Source of the DNA: Ruminococcus sp.
GTDB taxonomy: Bacteria > Bacillota > Clostridia > Oscillospirales > Acutalibacteraceae
DNA: 64,000 bases
Assembly (NCBI GenBank): GCA_017457155.1
Contig: JAFTHZ010000015.1
Span: 152,151-216,150, forward strand
Reading direction: 5' to 3'
The notes beneath the pieces were generated by a model. The model made no database searches, had not been told where the DNA came from, and saw nothing but the letters and a program-made list of their open reading frames with translations. Of this stretch, positions 1-8,632 are shown piece after piece; within the stretch, counting starts at the first letter, position 1; every line of letters begins with the position of its first letter. A program made the translations under genes and the position numbers.

Positions 1-749
1 GCAACAACCAGCTCACTCTTTCCCTCGCCCTTATAAAGGGGAACAGAATAATCAAGCAAGGATAGAAGCTTCTCCAGGTACTCCTGTGTCTCGGGGAACT
101 TCATAACATACTCACGAACAGACTCATCGAGACCTGTGAGTTCCTTCAGCTCCTTGACATAATAAGGATTGGGCAGACAACGGACATCAAAGAGCAGGTC
201 TGCCTCCAGAGGGATTCCGTACTTAAATCCAAAGGACAGGCATGTGATAAGGAATCCTGCACCCGGATCCGTGGAAAACATGGTGGTGACACGCTCCTTG
301 AGCTGTTTGAGAGCCATATATGAGGTGTCGATTATATAATCAGCACGTGCCTTGAAGGGTTTCATAAGCTCTTTTTCGAGCTTAACGGCATCCTCGGTTG
401 TGGCTCCGTCAAAGCTCTCAGCAAGGGGATGTTTGCGCCTTGTCTCCTTGTATCTGATAAGGAGCACATCGCTCTTTGCATCTAGAAAAAGTATCTTGTA
501 CTTTCTGCCCTCTGCATTGAACTTATGGAGCTGATCGAAGAGGTTATCAAAAACTTCTCCTCCTCTGATATCAACAACCACGGCCACACGCTTCATACGG
601 CTATCGCTGGATTTCTCGCAGAGATCCCAGAAGGTAGAAAGCAGCAGCGGCGGAATATTATCTACACAATAATAGCCTATATCCTCCAGAGCTCTCAGAG
701 CATGGGATTTGCCTGCTCCGGAAAGTCCAGTGATAATAATGAATTCCAT
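1..749 (-). CDS. rapZ: RNase adapter protein RapZ (partial, C-terminus beyond window edge)
   Basis: Nucleotide-binding RapZ/YvcJ family protein. In enterobacteria RapZ guides RNase E to the GlmZ small RNA; in Firmicutes YvcJ is a nucleotide-binding protein of less clear role. About 249 codons are visible out of a usual 285-290; the reading frame is still open at base 1, so the C-terminus is outside the window. The N-terminus has a Walker A motif (GLSGAGKS, residues 8-15), followed by the DxRG segment (VVVDIRGG) typical of the family. The start ATG at 749 has a GGGAG site upstream. It lies 31 bases after murB on the same strand. The block murB - PHP phosphatase - hprK - rapZ is a typical clostridial neighbourhood, in which rapZ commonly precedes yvcK and whiA (not visible here). 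Confidence 0.93.
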   Translation of the reverse strand, partial: MEFIIITGLSGAGKSHALRALEDIGYYCVDNIPPLLLSTFWDLCEKSSDSRMKRVAVVVDIRGGEVFDNLFDQLHKFNAEGRKYKILFLDAKSDVLLIRYKETRRKHPLAESFDGATTEDAVKLEKELMKPFKARADYIIDTSYMALKQLKERVTTMFSTDPGAGFLITCLSFGFKYGIPLEADLLFDVRCLPNPYYVKELKELTGLDESVREYVMKFPETQEYLEKLLSLLDYSVPLYKGEGKSELVV

Positions 750-780
750 AATAGTCACTCCCTGTATAAGTAATTTATAA

Positions 781-1683
781 TTATTTCAGGTGAATTATCT
801 CTCTCTCAAGGGTGTATCCTGTTTCGTCCTTGACCTTCTTCTGGACAAGGGCTACCAGATCCATAACATCCTTGCAGGTAGCATTGCCGATATTGACAAT
901 GAAGCCTGAGTGCTTTTCGCTGACCTGAGCACCGCCGACACAAGTACCCTTGAGTCCGCATTGTTCGATGAGGGCGCCGGCAAAAGCTCCCTCGGGACGC
1001 TTGAACACGCTGCCTGCAGAGGGAAACTCCAGAGGCTGTTTTGTGATGCGTCGATTCATAAAGTCATCCATACGGGCTTTGATCTCGTCTTTATCGTCAG
1101 GAGTAAGAGAAAACTCCGCCTTGAGAATGATGCAGTCGTTTGACTTATACACACTGTGCCTGTAGGAAAGCTCCAGAGTATCTGCGGGGACAGTCTCGAC
1201 CTTGCCCTCGGGAGTAAGATGAGTGACAGTTGTGAGCACATCTCTCATCTCTCCACCATAGGCACCGGCGTTCATGAACACCGCTCCGCCTACTGTGCCA
1301 GGAATACCAAAGGCAAACTCCAGACCTGAGAGAGAACTGCCATGGGCTACGGAACAGAGTTTTGACAGGGTGGTACCTGCACCACAGGTAATTTTATTTT
1401 CTGAAACAGAAATATCCTTGAACTCTCCACCCAGACGTATAACCGCCTTGCGCAGTCCCTCGTCACAAATCAGCAGGTTGCTTCCATTGCCGATTATCAT
1501 ATAGTCAATGGAGAGCTCCCTGCAAAGAGAAAGAATATTCTCAAGCTGCATTACTGAGCATGCAGTGATATAATAATCAGCAGGACCGCCGATATGGAAA
1601 GTTGTGTGGTTCTTCATAGGTGCGTCACAGACGCAATCTGCACCGCAGGCTGTAACGCGGGAAACAAAATCTGTATTTATCAT
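781..1683 (-). CDS. murB: UDP-N-acetylenolpyruvoylglucosamine reductase MurB (type II)
   Basis: FAD-dependent cytoplasmic enzyme that reduces UDP-GlcNAc-enolpyruvate to UDP-MurNAc with NADPH, the second committed step of peptidoglycan precursor synthesis. 300 aa, full length. Visible motifs: FAD-binding GNGSN (65-69), GIPGTVGGA (127-135), YRHS (174-177) with the substrate-binding Arg, the catalytic Ser in SAGSVFKRP (Ser225), and the C-terminal Glu in LEREI (Glu295). The short length, without the extra type I loop, places it in type II. The ATG at 1683 follows a GGAGGT site. It begins 11 bases after the PHP gene, which suggests co-transcription. Confidence 0.96.
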   Translation of the reverse strand: MINTDFVSRVTACGADCVCDAPMKNHTTFHIGGPADYYITACSVMQLENILSLCRELSIDYMIIGNGSNLLICDEGLRKAVIRLGGEFKDISVSENKITCGAGTTLSKLCSVAHGSSLSGLEFAFGIPGTVGGAVFMNAGAYGGEMRDVLTTVTHLTPEGKVETVPADTLELSYRHSVYKSNDCIILKAEFSLTPDDKDEIKARMDDFMNRRITKQPLEFPSAGSVFKRPEGAFAGALIEQCGLKGTCVGGAQVSEKHSGFIVNIGNATCKDVMDLVALVQKKVKDETGYTLEREIIHLK

Positions 1684-1694
1684 AATACCTCCGA

Positions 1695-2417
1695 TTATTC
1701 GAGAGGAATGTTCATCTCGGTTAAATACTTGTTCAGGTTTTCTACGCTTGAATTAATAACAAGCTCCTCAGGGAAGTCAATCTCGCTAAGCATTTTCAGC
1801 GCCTCATCTGCTCTGCCCAGCTGAGTGATAAAATGGGCGTCTGTATCAACAGATACCCTGCAGGAATACTTTCGGCACAGCTTGGCTATCTCGATACAGT
1901 TGGGCACAAATGAAGGCTTGTGCTTGATAGAGGCGTTGTTTATCTCGATAAGCTTGCCTTTGTGCGCAAACTCCTTAATGACCTTTTCGTAGTCATAGCG
2001 AAAATAAGGCGACCCGGAATGAGCAATCATATTGATGTGGGGGTTCTCTGCCATCTTCATATATGCCTCGGTGCAGGTCTCAACGTTGACCTCATCATGG
2101 AATGTAGGCATGTGCAGGGATGCGATACAAAAATCTAGATTTGAGAGAACCTGCTCGTCTGCATCCAGTCCCCCCTGAGCATCGGTGATATTGGCTTCGA
2201 TTCCCTTGAGAACTCTGACACCACCGAAGACACGGGGTATGGCATGAAGATTCATAAAGTAATAAGGATGAGGTGAGCCGTGCATACTCTCTCCATGGTC
2301 TGTGATGGCAAAAGCATAAAGGTTAATCTGCTGTGCGTGATTTATCATTTCCAGAGCAGTATTGTATGCATGAACAGAGGCTATTGTGTGAGTATGAAGG
2401 TCTGCAACTATTTTCAT
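1695..2417 (-). CDS. PHP-domain phosphatase, YcdX-like
   Basis: Metal-dependent phosphoesterase of the polymerase and histidinol phosphatase (PHP) superfamily, YcdX-like subgroup. The metal-binding HTHT near the N-terminus (DLHTHT), the TDHGE segment, KGIEAN, and later H..D/DTDAH motifs are all present. The exact substrate is unknown; YcdX-type proteins act as phosphatases. I place the start at the ATG at 2417 because it overlaps the hprK stop codon as TGATG. An in-frame ATG four codons upstream (2429, inside hprK) is an alternative. Translational coupling to hprK is likely. Confidence 0.88.
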   Translation of the reverse strand: MKIVADLHTHTIASVHAYNTALEMINHAQQINLYAFAITDHGESMHGSPHPYYFMNLHAIPRVFGGVRVLKGIEANITDAQGGLDADEQVLSNLDFCIASLHMPTFHDEVNVETCTEAYMKMAENPHINMIAHSGSPYFRYDYEKVIKEFAHKGKLIEINNASIKHKPSFVPNCIEIAKLCRKYSCRVSVDTDAHFITQLGRADEALKMLSEIDFPEELVINSSVENLNKYLTEMNIPLE

Positions 2418-3388
2418 CAGAAATCCCATCCTGTGTCGATCTTTTTGTCCTGAATATTCTCCTCGCTGACATCCATACCCAGACTCTGGAGAAGCTCCTG
2501 AGCTGCATTGTATCCCATCTTCTTCTGACGGTTGTTCATAGCTGCCGCCTCAATGATAATGGCAAGGTTACGTCCGGGCTTGACAGGGATAGTCATAATA
2601 GGAACCTGAATGCCCATGATCTCGGTATATGTGTTGTCCATACCGATTCGATCGTAGACCTTCTCGGTATCCCACTGCTCCATGTTGATGACCATATCAA
2701 TCTTCTCGGTGAGCTTGACAGCACCCATACCGAAGATACGGCGGGCGTTGATGATTCCGATACCGCGAAGCTCGATGAAGTGACGGATGTTCTCGGGAGA
2801 GGATCCAACCAGAGTACGGTTTGAAACTCGGCGGATCTCCACAGCATCGTCGGCGATGAGTCTGTGTCCGCGCTTGATAAGCTCAACGGCGATCTCTGAC
2901 TTTCCGACTCCGCTGTCGCCTATCAGGAGTACACCCTCGCCATATACCTCAACCAGTACACCATGACGGGTAATACGGGGTGCAAGGACTGCATTGAGGA
3001 AGGTAATGAGAGACGCAGAAATTGAGGATGTGGTCTCGGCTGAACGAAGAATAGGCACACCGTTGTTCTCAGCGGACTTTCTGATGGCGTCAGAGGGAGT
3101 CAGGTCTCTGGCAATAATGATTGCAGGAGGACACTTACAGAAGAGTCTGTCAATAATCTCAAACTGCTTTTCCTCATCAAACTGGCTCAGATAGGAAAAC
3201 TCCGTCACACCAAAGATAATGATACGATTCTCATCAAAGAACTCCATATATCCCGTAAGCTCAAGTCCGGGACGGAGAATATCCATGGATACGATGTTGA
3301 TCTCCTCAGGATCACGGGGCATATAGAATGCCTCCAGACCACCCTCCTTGATAACTTTGGCAAGAGAAACTGAAAACTGAGTGCTCAT
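2417..3388 (-). CDS. hprK: HPr kinase/phosphorylase
   Basis: Bifunctional enzyme that phosphorylates HPr on Ser46 (ATP or PPi dependent) and reverses it, the sensor of CcpA-type carbon catabolite repression in Firmicutes. 323 aa, normal length. N-terminal DRTGG-like domain, then a P-loop GDSGVGKS (about 157-164), the acidic pair in LIADDAVEI, and the family signature IELRGIGIIN. The start ATG at 3388 follows AGAGGTG; a GTG three codons upstream overlaps the binding site and is less likely. First gene of the hprK - PHP - murB - rapZ string. A second, diverged HPrK-like protein at 32790 is not a paralogue for the same job (it lacks the N-terminal domain). Confidence 0.96.
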   Translation of the reverse strand: MSTQFSVSLAKVIKEGGLEAFYMPRDPEEINIVSMDILRPGLELTGYMEFFDENRIIIFGVTEFSYLSQFDEEKQFEIIDRLFCKCPPAIIIARDLTPSDAIRKSAENNGVPILRSAETTSSISASLITFLNAVLAPRITRHGVLVEVYGEGVLLIGDSGVGKSEIAVELIKRGHRLIADDAVEIRRVSNRTLVGSSPENIRHFIELRGIGIINARRIFGMGAVKLTEKIDMVINMEQWDTEKVYDRIGMDNTYTEIMGIQVPIMTIPVKPGRNLAIIIEAAAMNNRQKKMGYNAAQELLQSLGMDVSEENIQDKKIDTGWDF

Positions 3389-3624
3389 AAAACACACCTC
3401 TTTCTGTAAAAATCAGGCTGTATAATTATATAAGAAAAATATAACACTAATGGATATACTTATACGTTGTTTATTATAACTCAAATACGTACAAAATAAA
3501 AGGCTTTTTAAGAAAAATATGCAAAAAATATGCATATAATGATTGTTTATTTTTTCACGAGAATCAGGAATATTCTGCTGAATATATCTTTCACATTCTG
3601 TGCATACTGAATTCGGGTGATTTT

Positions 3625-4299
3625 ATGATTATTTCTGTGGTGAGAACCATACTGCTGTACATCTTTGTTATACTTGCGATCAGGCTTATGGGCAAAAGAC
3701 AGCTCAGCGATATGCAAACCTCTGAGCTGGTTATTACCATGATTATCGCGGATATTGCATCCATACCTATGCAGAACAACTCCCAGCCTATTCTGTCAGG
3801 TATTGTGCCTATCCTCATTCTGATTGCGGCAGAAATCACCATAAGTATTCTTATGATGAAGATACCAATGCTGAGAAACGCTGTATGCGGGAAGCCTGAG
3901 ATAATCATAGAGAATGGTACACTACGTCAGGATATCCTCAGAAAGCTGAGACTTACCACCGAGGACCTTGGGGTACTGCTCAGACAAGCAGGGGTGTTCA
4001 ACATACAGGATGTTCAGTACTGTATCATTGAGACCAACGGAAATATCAGCATCCTACAAAAACCCGAAAAGCGCCAGCCAAGTATGGAAGACCTGAAACT
4101 CCCATCCAGAGACACAGGAATCGAGGCTGTTATCATCAGTGACGGAGAGCTTCTCACAACATCTATGAATCTATGTGGAATTGACGAGCAATGGCTCAGA
4201 AAAACCCTCAAAAAAGAAAAACTGAGTCCTGATGAAATAATGATGATGACCTGCAACAAACTGAAGGAATACAGCATTATAAGGAAGTGTCAGAAATGA
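3625..4299 (+). CDS. DUF421/YetF-family membrane protein
   Basis: Integral membrane protein of the DUF421 (YetF/YdfS/YkjA) family, 224 aa. Three N-terminal hydrophobic helices (about 1-22, 37-55, 58-78) precede a soluble domain with the family segments GKPEIIIENG and an RKLRLTTEDL helix. B. subtilis relatives include sporulation/germination-linked YetF-type proteins; the biochemical role is unknown. The start ATG at 3625 has GGGTGA about 9 bases upstream. It runs divergently from hprK and overlaps the next gene by ATGA (4296-4299). DUF421 followed by DUF4363 is a recurrent clostridial pair, which supports joint function. Confidence 0.9.
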   Translation: MIISVVRTILLYIFVILAIRLMGKRQLSDMQTSELVITMIIADIASIPMQNNSQPILSGIVPILILIAAEITISILMMKIPMLRNAVCGKPEIIIENGTLRQDILRKLRLTTEDLGVLLRQAGVFNIQDVQYCIIETNGNISILQKPEKRQPSMEDLKLPSRDTGIEAVIISDGELLTTSMNLCGIDEQWLRKTLKKEKLSPDEIMMMTCNKLKEYSIIRKCQK

Positions 4300-4676
4300 A
4301 AAGAATACTTATTGCCGCAAGTTGTCTGATCATAGCTCTTGTGTTGTGTGTGGCGGAGTTTCTCTGTGTGACCGAAACAACAGAAAGAATCATCCTGCAA
4401 ACACAGGCGGTGGTACAGGAAGTATCGCAGGGAGACACCGACTCTGCCCTGGAGAAAGCAGTGGAGCTCGAAGCCTCCTGGGAAAAATCTGTGGCAACGG
4501 TGGATATGCTGCTGTATCACGACAGTGTGGATCATATAGAAGCAGAAATCAAACAGCTGATAACCCTGCTGAAACTTGGAAAAACCTCGGAATCAATCAC
4601 CACCTGCGTAGCAATCAATCAGCAGCTCAGGATTCTGAGAGAAGGGGAATTTCTGAACCTGAAAAACCTCATATAA
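4296..4676 (+). CDS. DUF4363-family protein
   Basis: 126-aa protein with one N-terminal hydrophobic segment (about 3-22: signal anchor) followed by a helical extracytoplasmic domain. Matches the DUF4363 pattern by length, hydrophobic start, and the helical segments with Trp (EASWEKS) and a late QLRILREGE segment; function unknown. Start ATG at 4296 overlaps the DUF421 stop by four bases and has AAGGAAG upstream; a GTG at 4287 in the same frame is less likely. Membrane topology and coupling suggest it partners the DUF421 protein. Confidence 0.75.
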   Translation: MKRILIAASCLIIALVLCVAEFLCVTETTERIILQTQAVVQEVSQGDTDSALEKAVELEASWEKSVATVDMLLYHDSVDHIEAEIKQLITLLKLGKTSESITTCVAINQQLRILREGEFLNLKNLI

Positions 4677-4683
4677 ATAGAGA

Positions 4684-4710
4684 AAAGCCTCCCCTATAAA
4701 GGGAGGCTTT
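4684..4710. terminator. Bidirectional rho-independent terminator
   Basis: Perfect 10-bp inverted repeat (AAAGCCTCCC / GGGAGGCTTT) with a 7-base loop between the convergent DUF4363 (+) and znuB (-) genes. The minus-strand side runs into TTTTCTCT, so it is stronger for znuB. Confidence 0.8.
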
Positions 4711-4730
4711 GATAATATATAAAAGTTCTG

Positions 4731-5561
4731 TTATTTTCTGATTTTTTTGCTCAGAAGATTTTTTACAAATGCAATCACAGCAAAAACAAGGAACACAGCC
4801 AGATTAAAGAGAACAATGGTGGCTCCAACGGGGATATCGGATACTGTGAAAGAGGTAAAGAGACCAGCTACAACACAGAATACGGAGATAACCACAGAGG
4901 AGATAATCACTGTGAAAAACCTGCGATACAGTCTCATAGATGTAAGTGCAGGGAAAATGATAAGTGCAGAAATGAGCATTGTGCCCAGCATCCTCATTCC
5001 CACAACAATGGTGATGGCTGTGAGCAGAGATATGACCGTATTGTAGACCCCTGTGCGGATACCCGTTGCACGGGCAAAATCCTCGTCAAAGGTAATAGCG
5101 AATATCTTGTTATAAAACAAGAAGTACATAGCAATAACAAAGACTGACAGAACTATGCTGATAACAAGGTCGGATTCACCCACAGAGAGAATTGAACCGA
5201 ACATATACTGCTGAAGGTTGATGTTGGTGCCGTTGATACTGGCGATAAAAACACCAATCGCCAGTGCCGATGAAGAGATGACGGCTATGGCAGCATCTGC
5301 GCTGACCTTGCTGGTCTCTGTGATTCTCAGCAGAAAGAAAGCAGCAACCATAACCACAGGCAAAGACAGGTATATGGGAGTTGAAAGGTTGAGCACAGCA
5401 GCAACAGACAAAGCTCCGAAGCCTACATGAGAAAGGCCGTCTCCAATCATAGAGTACTGCTTCAGCACAAGGACAACTCCAAGCAGTGCACAACAGACAG
5501 CGATAAGAACACCAACAATGAGAGCCTTAATCATAAAGGGATGCATAAACAACTCAAGCAT
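4731..5561 (-). CDS. znuB: Zinc/manganese ABC transporter permease, ZnuB type
   Basis: Membrane permease of a cluster A-I metal ABC importer (ABC-3 family), about 276 aa with 8-9 hydrophobic helices. Family features: N-terminal QYSMIGDGLSHVGFGALS segment and the long hydrophobic helices that follow. The reading frame extends upstream to 5735 inside the ATPase gene, but the ATG at 5561 has GGGGGA at the right distance and overlaps the ATPase stop by 8 bases, so I start there. The metal-binding lipoprotein (ZnuA) is not in the window. Zn versus Mn specificity cannot be told from this subunit. Confidence 0.88.
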   Translation of the reverse strand: MLELFMHPFMIKALIVGVLIAVCCALLGVVLVLKQYSMIGDGLSHVGFGALSVAAVLNLSTPIYLSLPVVMVAAFFLLRITETSKVSADAAIAVISSSALAIGVFIASINGTNINLQQYMFGSILSVGESDLVISIVLSVFVIAMYFLFYNKIFAITFDEDFARATGIRTGVYNTVISLLTAITIVVGMRMLGTMLISALIIFPALTSMRLYRRFFTVIISSVVISVFCVVAGLFTSFTVSDIPVGATIVLFNLAVFLVFAVIAFVKNLLSKKIRK

Positions 5562-6306
5562 TCTCGATTCCCCCTCTGTTGTGAATAATAGTGCAATCAT
5601 CACAGGGACAATCGGACAAAATGAACTTTCTGCCCTGATCAGAGTGAACAAACTCGTGGGTGGTTCCGAAGAAAGAAGAATTATCATCCAGACAAAGTAT
5701 GTGAGTTGCGTGGCGCAGGGCGGAATTGATATCATGAGAAACCATTACCACCCCTACCCCATCCTGTGAGAGCTTGCGAAGTAAAGAATAGAAGTCAGCT
5801 GTCACAATAGGATCAAGGGCCGATGTGGGCTCATCAAGAAGAATGAGACGGCGGGTAGCACACAAAGCTCTTGCAAGTAAGACCCGCTGCTGTTGTCCAC
5901 CGGACAGGTCGCTGAATATCTTTTTTTCAAGCTCAATGATGCCCACCTGCTCCATAACTGAATGAGCCTCGACATACTGAGCCTTTGAGTATCCGAATCC
6001 GAAACGTCGTCTGCTGAGGAAACCTGACATCACAACCTCTCTCACAGAAGCAGGAAAATCCTTCTTGTGCTTGAAATGCTGAGAAAGATAGCCGATATGA
6101 CTTTGCTCAAGATCGTCAGAGAATAGGATCTCTCCGCTGTACTTGCTCATAAGTCCAAGAAGCCCTTTGATGAGTGTGGTCTTGCCTGAACCGTTCTCGC
6201 CGATGATACACAGATAATCACCCTCGTTGACGGTGAAGCTGATATCACGGACAACAGCCTTGCCCTCATATCCCAGGCAAAGATCAGAAACAGCAAGAAG
6301 CGACAT
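5554..6306 (-). CDS. znuC: Zinc/manganese ABC transporter ATPase, ZnuC type
   Basis: ATPase subunit energising metal uptake with the permease encoded directly downstream. Walker A GENGSGKTT (36-44), Q-loop, signature LSGGQQQR, Walker B LILLDEPT, H-loop VSHD. About 250 aa, usual length. The second ATG (6306) is favoured because AGAAGG lies 7 bases upstream; the ATG at 6312 overlaps the site. The C-terminus carries a short Cys cluster (CPCDDC) about 20 residues before the end, a feature seen in some Zn-type ATPases that could bind metal. Overlaps the permease by 8 bases. Confidence 0.9.
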   Translation of the reverse strand: MSLLAVSDLCLGYEGKAVVRDISFTVNEGDYLCIIGENGSGKTTLIKGLLGLMSKYSGEILFSDDLEQSHIGYLSQHFKHKKDFPASVREVVMSGFLSRRRFGFGYSKAQYVEAHSVMEQVGIIELEKKIFSDLSGGQQQRVLLARALCATRRLILLDEPTSALDPIVTADFYSLLRKLSQDGVGVVMVSHDINSALRHATHILCLDDNSSFFGTTHEFVHSDQGRKFILSDCPCDDCTIIHNRGGIENA

Positions 6307-6351
6307 AAACATACCTTCTTTCTGAAATATATATACGCTGTATAATCAAAT

Positions 6352-6376
6352 ATTCGGGCGGATAAACCGCCCGAAT
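6352..6376 (-). terminator. Terminator after SecF-like gene
   Basis: Perfect 10-bp hairpin (ATTCGGGCGG, ATAAA loop on the plus strand, CCGCCCGAAT) just downstream of the SecF-like stop codon; the minus-strand 3' side reads ATTTGATTATA, so the T-tract is weak. Confidence 0.65.
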
Positions 6377-6397
6377 AAGTAAGAATCGATAGGTGTC

Positions 6398-7045
6398 TTA
6401 TGCTTTGTTTGCGTACATTCTGCAGGATACTGCCAGTGTGAACAAAACAGCAACAACTGCGCTGAGAAGTACAGGCAGAGCATAGAGCATAAGGAAAGTT
6501 GAAGAGAAAACTGCTGCCACAGCAAATCCGCAGATAATAACTGCAAGCACAATCACAAGCATAATAAGCATTGTAGAGAAAACAGAGGAAGAAGCCTCAC
6601 TATAGTTATTATCTGTGTTGTCTGTGTTCTTCTTTCTGCTGCGTCTGACAGAGAAGCGGCTGAAGAAGATAACAGATGTGGCATAGGAAATACATACTCC
6701 TGCCAGTGCTGTTGCAAAGGTGGTATTTCCCAGAGGTGCACGACAGATGATGCAAAGGAAAAATGCAACAAGAGCAGACACCGCTGCACCCAGACCGCTG
6801 CAAAGTCCCATAAGGACTCCCTGCTTGCGGAAACGGATGACAAAATACAAAAGCACCAAACCTGCCGCAAAAACAGCAGAAAGAATAGTTTTGAGGACAA
6901 CTGCTAATCCAAGATTCAGCATTGTGTATGCAGGATCGGTGTTACCTCCGAGAATTGCAAGAAGGGCAACTCCTGCAACAAGGATAACCGCAGGGATAAT
7001 AATCATTACTTTGAAAAGCTTGCTGAAATTCAATGTTTTTTTCAT
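6398..7045 (-). CDS. SecF-like membrane protein lacking the large extracytoplasmic domain
   Basis: 215-aa polytopic protein with about six hydrophobic helices. Its gene overlaps the SecD-like gene upstream by ATGA, and the helix pattern matches the C-terminal half of SecF, so I read it as a reduced SecF. Normal SecF (about 300 aa) has a 100-residue extracytoplasmic domain between TM1 and TM2; here TM1 (about 12-33) is followed almost at once by TM2. The helix that normally carries the conserved Asp/Arg residues reads GVCISYATSVIFFSRF, without the Asp. A Ser/Asn-rich loop (KKNTDNTDNN) splits TM4 and TM5. Function as a protein-export motor is doubtful; it may be a specialised or decaying accessory protein. 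Confidence 0.6.
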   Translation of the reverse strand: MKKTLNFSKLFKVMIIIPAVILVAGVALLAILGGNTDPAYTMLNLGLAVVLKTILSAVFAAGLVLLYFVIRFRKQGVLMGLCSGLGAAVSALVAFFLCIICRAPLGNTTFATALAGVCISYATSVIFFSRFSVRRSRKKNTDNTDNNYSEASSSVFSTMLIMLVIVLAVIICGFAVAAVFSSTFLMLYALPVLLSAVVAVLFTLAVSCRMYANKA

Positions 7046-8472
7046 TTCTTTGCACCTCCGAAAAGTGAAGGCTTGCTCAGGCAACTGAAGCTGTAGAGGC
7101 TGCGGAGCATAAGCTGAGGAACAAAATAGCCTGTGATACAGTTTGCGATTGCACCGATAAACAGAACAATGCAGAAGTTATATACACCGCTGACTACGCT
7201 GCCGCCAAATATCGCGATGCTGAGTCCGCTTGTGCCAAATAAGAACAGTCCAACAAGGGAAATCACAGCAAGAACAACGCTCATGTCGAGGATTGTATTA
7301 CGGGAATCCTTGATACCAACAGTAACAGCGTTACCCATTACTGAGCCGTGACGCAGCTCTGTGCGAATCTTCTCAGCTATGAGACCTGAGCTGAATACTG
7401 TGAGCAGAACCGAAACTGCAAGTCCTGCCATACCTGCTACGGACATCATAATGCCTCCATCAACAAGGAAGCCTGTGATAAATGCAAGAAGCACAGCACA
7501 CTGGAGTACCATTGCAAACACAGATACAACACCGGACAGGCGGTATCTGATAATCATAATAACAGCAATAGCCACAAGTGCAGCCAGTCCTGCAAAAAGA
7601 ACGATATTGCCGGAATCATTGCCAACAGAAGGAGCAACAGACTGAACTGATACGACAGAAAGGTCTGCAGTGGGCAGAACTCCTGTGTCGATAATAGCTG
7701 TGAAGAGCTTTGCCTTTTGCTGAGTCATACCCTCGTTAGTAAAGGTAAACTCTCCGTAGGTGTTAGCCTCCTCTACCTGCTGCATGGAAAGCATAACATT
7801 ATCAAGCCAGATAGAAACCGTTCCGCCATAGTAGTAGCCTGTGTCGGGACTGGTTGCATTTGCAAGAGTCACAAGACCTGTCTCATCATACAGAACGCTG
7901 ACCCAGTAGGTCTCTGTGCCCTCGGAGGTATCCTTGAACCACTGAACCTCGGATACGTTGTCAGTGCCAAGAATAATCTGAAGAGAATCCTCGGTGGGAT
8001 TTGTGAACTTCTGGCTGTTGGATGAGTCGATGGATGCGTCGGTGTATGATGATCCGCCTCTGAGGGTAAGATCGCCATAGGTTGTCAGATAAGAAGCAAC
8101 CTCCGCTGCAGAGTACTCACAGTCTACGTCGTTGGGCACAACAAGTGAAACTGTCTGCTGTGCGCGGTTGACATAGACCTCGTAATCCTTAAGGCCGAAT
8201 TTTGCGGCACGATCCTCGATAACCTGTGCGGTATCATGAAGAACATCTGTAGAAATCTGAGGTGCCTCATCTCCTGAGGCAGCATTGGGCACACCAAGGA
8301 TAACCTTTGCTCCGCCACCGATATCTATTCCCCTGTCAACATCCTCAAGACCTCTGATTACTGTCTGCTCGAAATCACCTTTGTAGTAGCTGAAACCACA
8401 TACTGTGAGCACTGAGAAAACAATAATAAGCAGTGCGATGATGACGGAGATGGATTTGCCGAGTCTTTTCAT
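7042..8472 (-). CDS. SecD-like RND membrane protein, atypical
   Basis: 476-aa protein with an N-terminal TM, an extracytoplasmic region of about 270 residues and six C-terminal TMs, the SecD layout. The GIDIGGG segment replaces the usual GLDLxGG, and the C-terminal helices (ending FGTSGLSIAIFGGSVVSG) align with SecD. In canonical SecD the TM4 segment GMAVDAN holds the Asp needed for proton flow; here the matching stretch reads AGLAVSVLL, so the Asp is missing. The ATG at 8472 follows GGAGGT by 8 bases; a longer upstream extension crosses the terminator at 8498 and is unlikely. SecDF normally uses the proton gradient to pull preproteins across the membrane; this pair looks altered in that respect. 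Confidence 0.75.
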   Translation of the reverse strand: MKRLGKSISVIIALLIIVFSVLTVCGFSYYKGDFEQTVIRGLEDVDRGIDIGGGAKVILGVPNAASGDEAPQISTDVLHDTAQVIEDRAAKFGLKDYEVYVNRAQQTVSLVVPNDVDCEYSAAEVASYLTTYGDLTLRGGSSYTDASIDSSNSQKFTNPTEDSLQIILGTDNVSEVQWFKDTSEGTETYWVSVLYDETGLVTLANATSPDTGYYYGGTVSIWLDNVMLSMQQVEEANTYGEFTFTNEGMTQQKAKLFTAIIDTGVLPTADLSVVSVQSVAPSVGNDSGNIVLFAGLAALVAIAVIMIIRYRLSGVVSVFAMVLQCAVLLAFITGFLVDGGIMMSVAGMAGLAVSVLLTVFSSGLIAEKIRTELRHGSVMGNAVTVGIKDSRNTILDMSVVLAVISLVGLFLFGTSGLSIAIFGGSVVSGVYNFCIVLFIGAIANCITGYFVPQLMLRSLYSFSCLSKPSLFGGAKK

Positions 8473-8497
8473 AGAATCAGACCTCCGTAACAAAAAA

Positions 8498-8536
8498 AAT
8501 AACTCTGCTAAGTCATAACAGACTAACAGAGTTATT
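8498..8536 (-). terminator. Terminator after aminotransferase gene
   Basis: Inverted repeat AATAACTCTG ... CAGAGTTATT with a second inner stem (AGTC/GACT), followed on the minus strand by TTTTTTTTG. It separates the aminotransferase from the SecD-like gene. Confidence 0.75.
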
Positions 8537-8632
8537 ATAAATTTATTTGAGTTAAAAGTCAATGATTAAGAGGAAAAATACAGTTTTCTGTCACAAAACA
8601 TAAACTGCAGGATTTATCTGTTAAAAACAATC

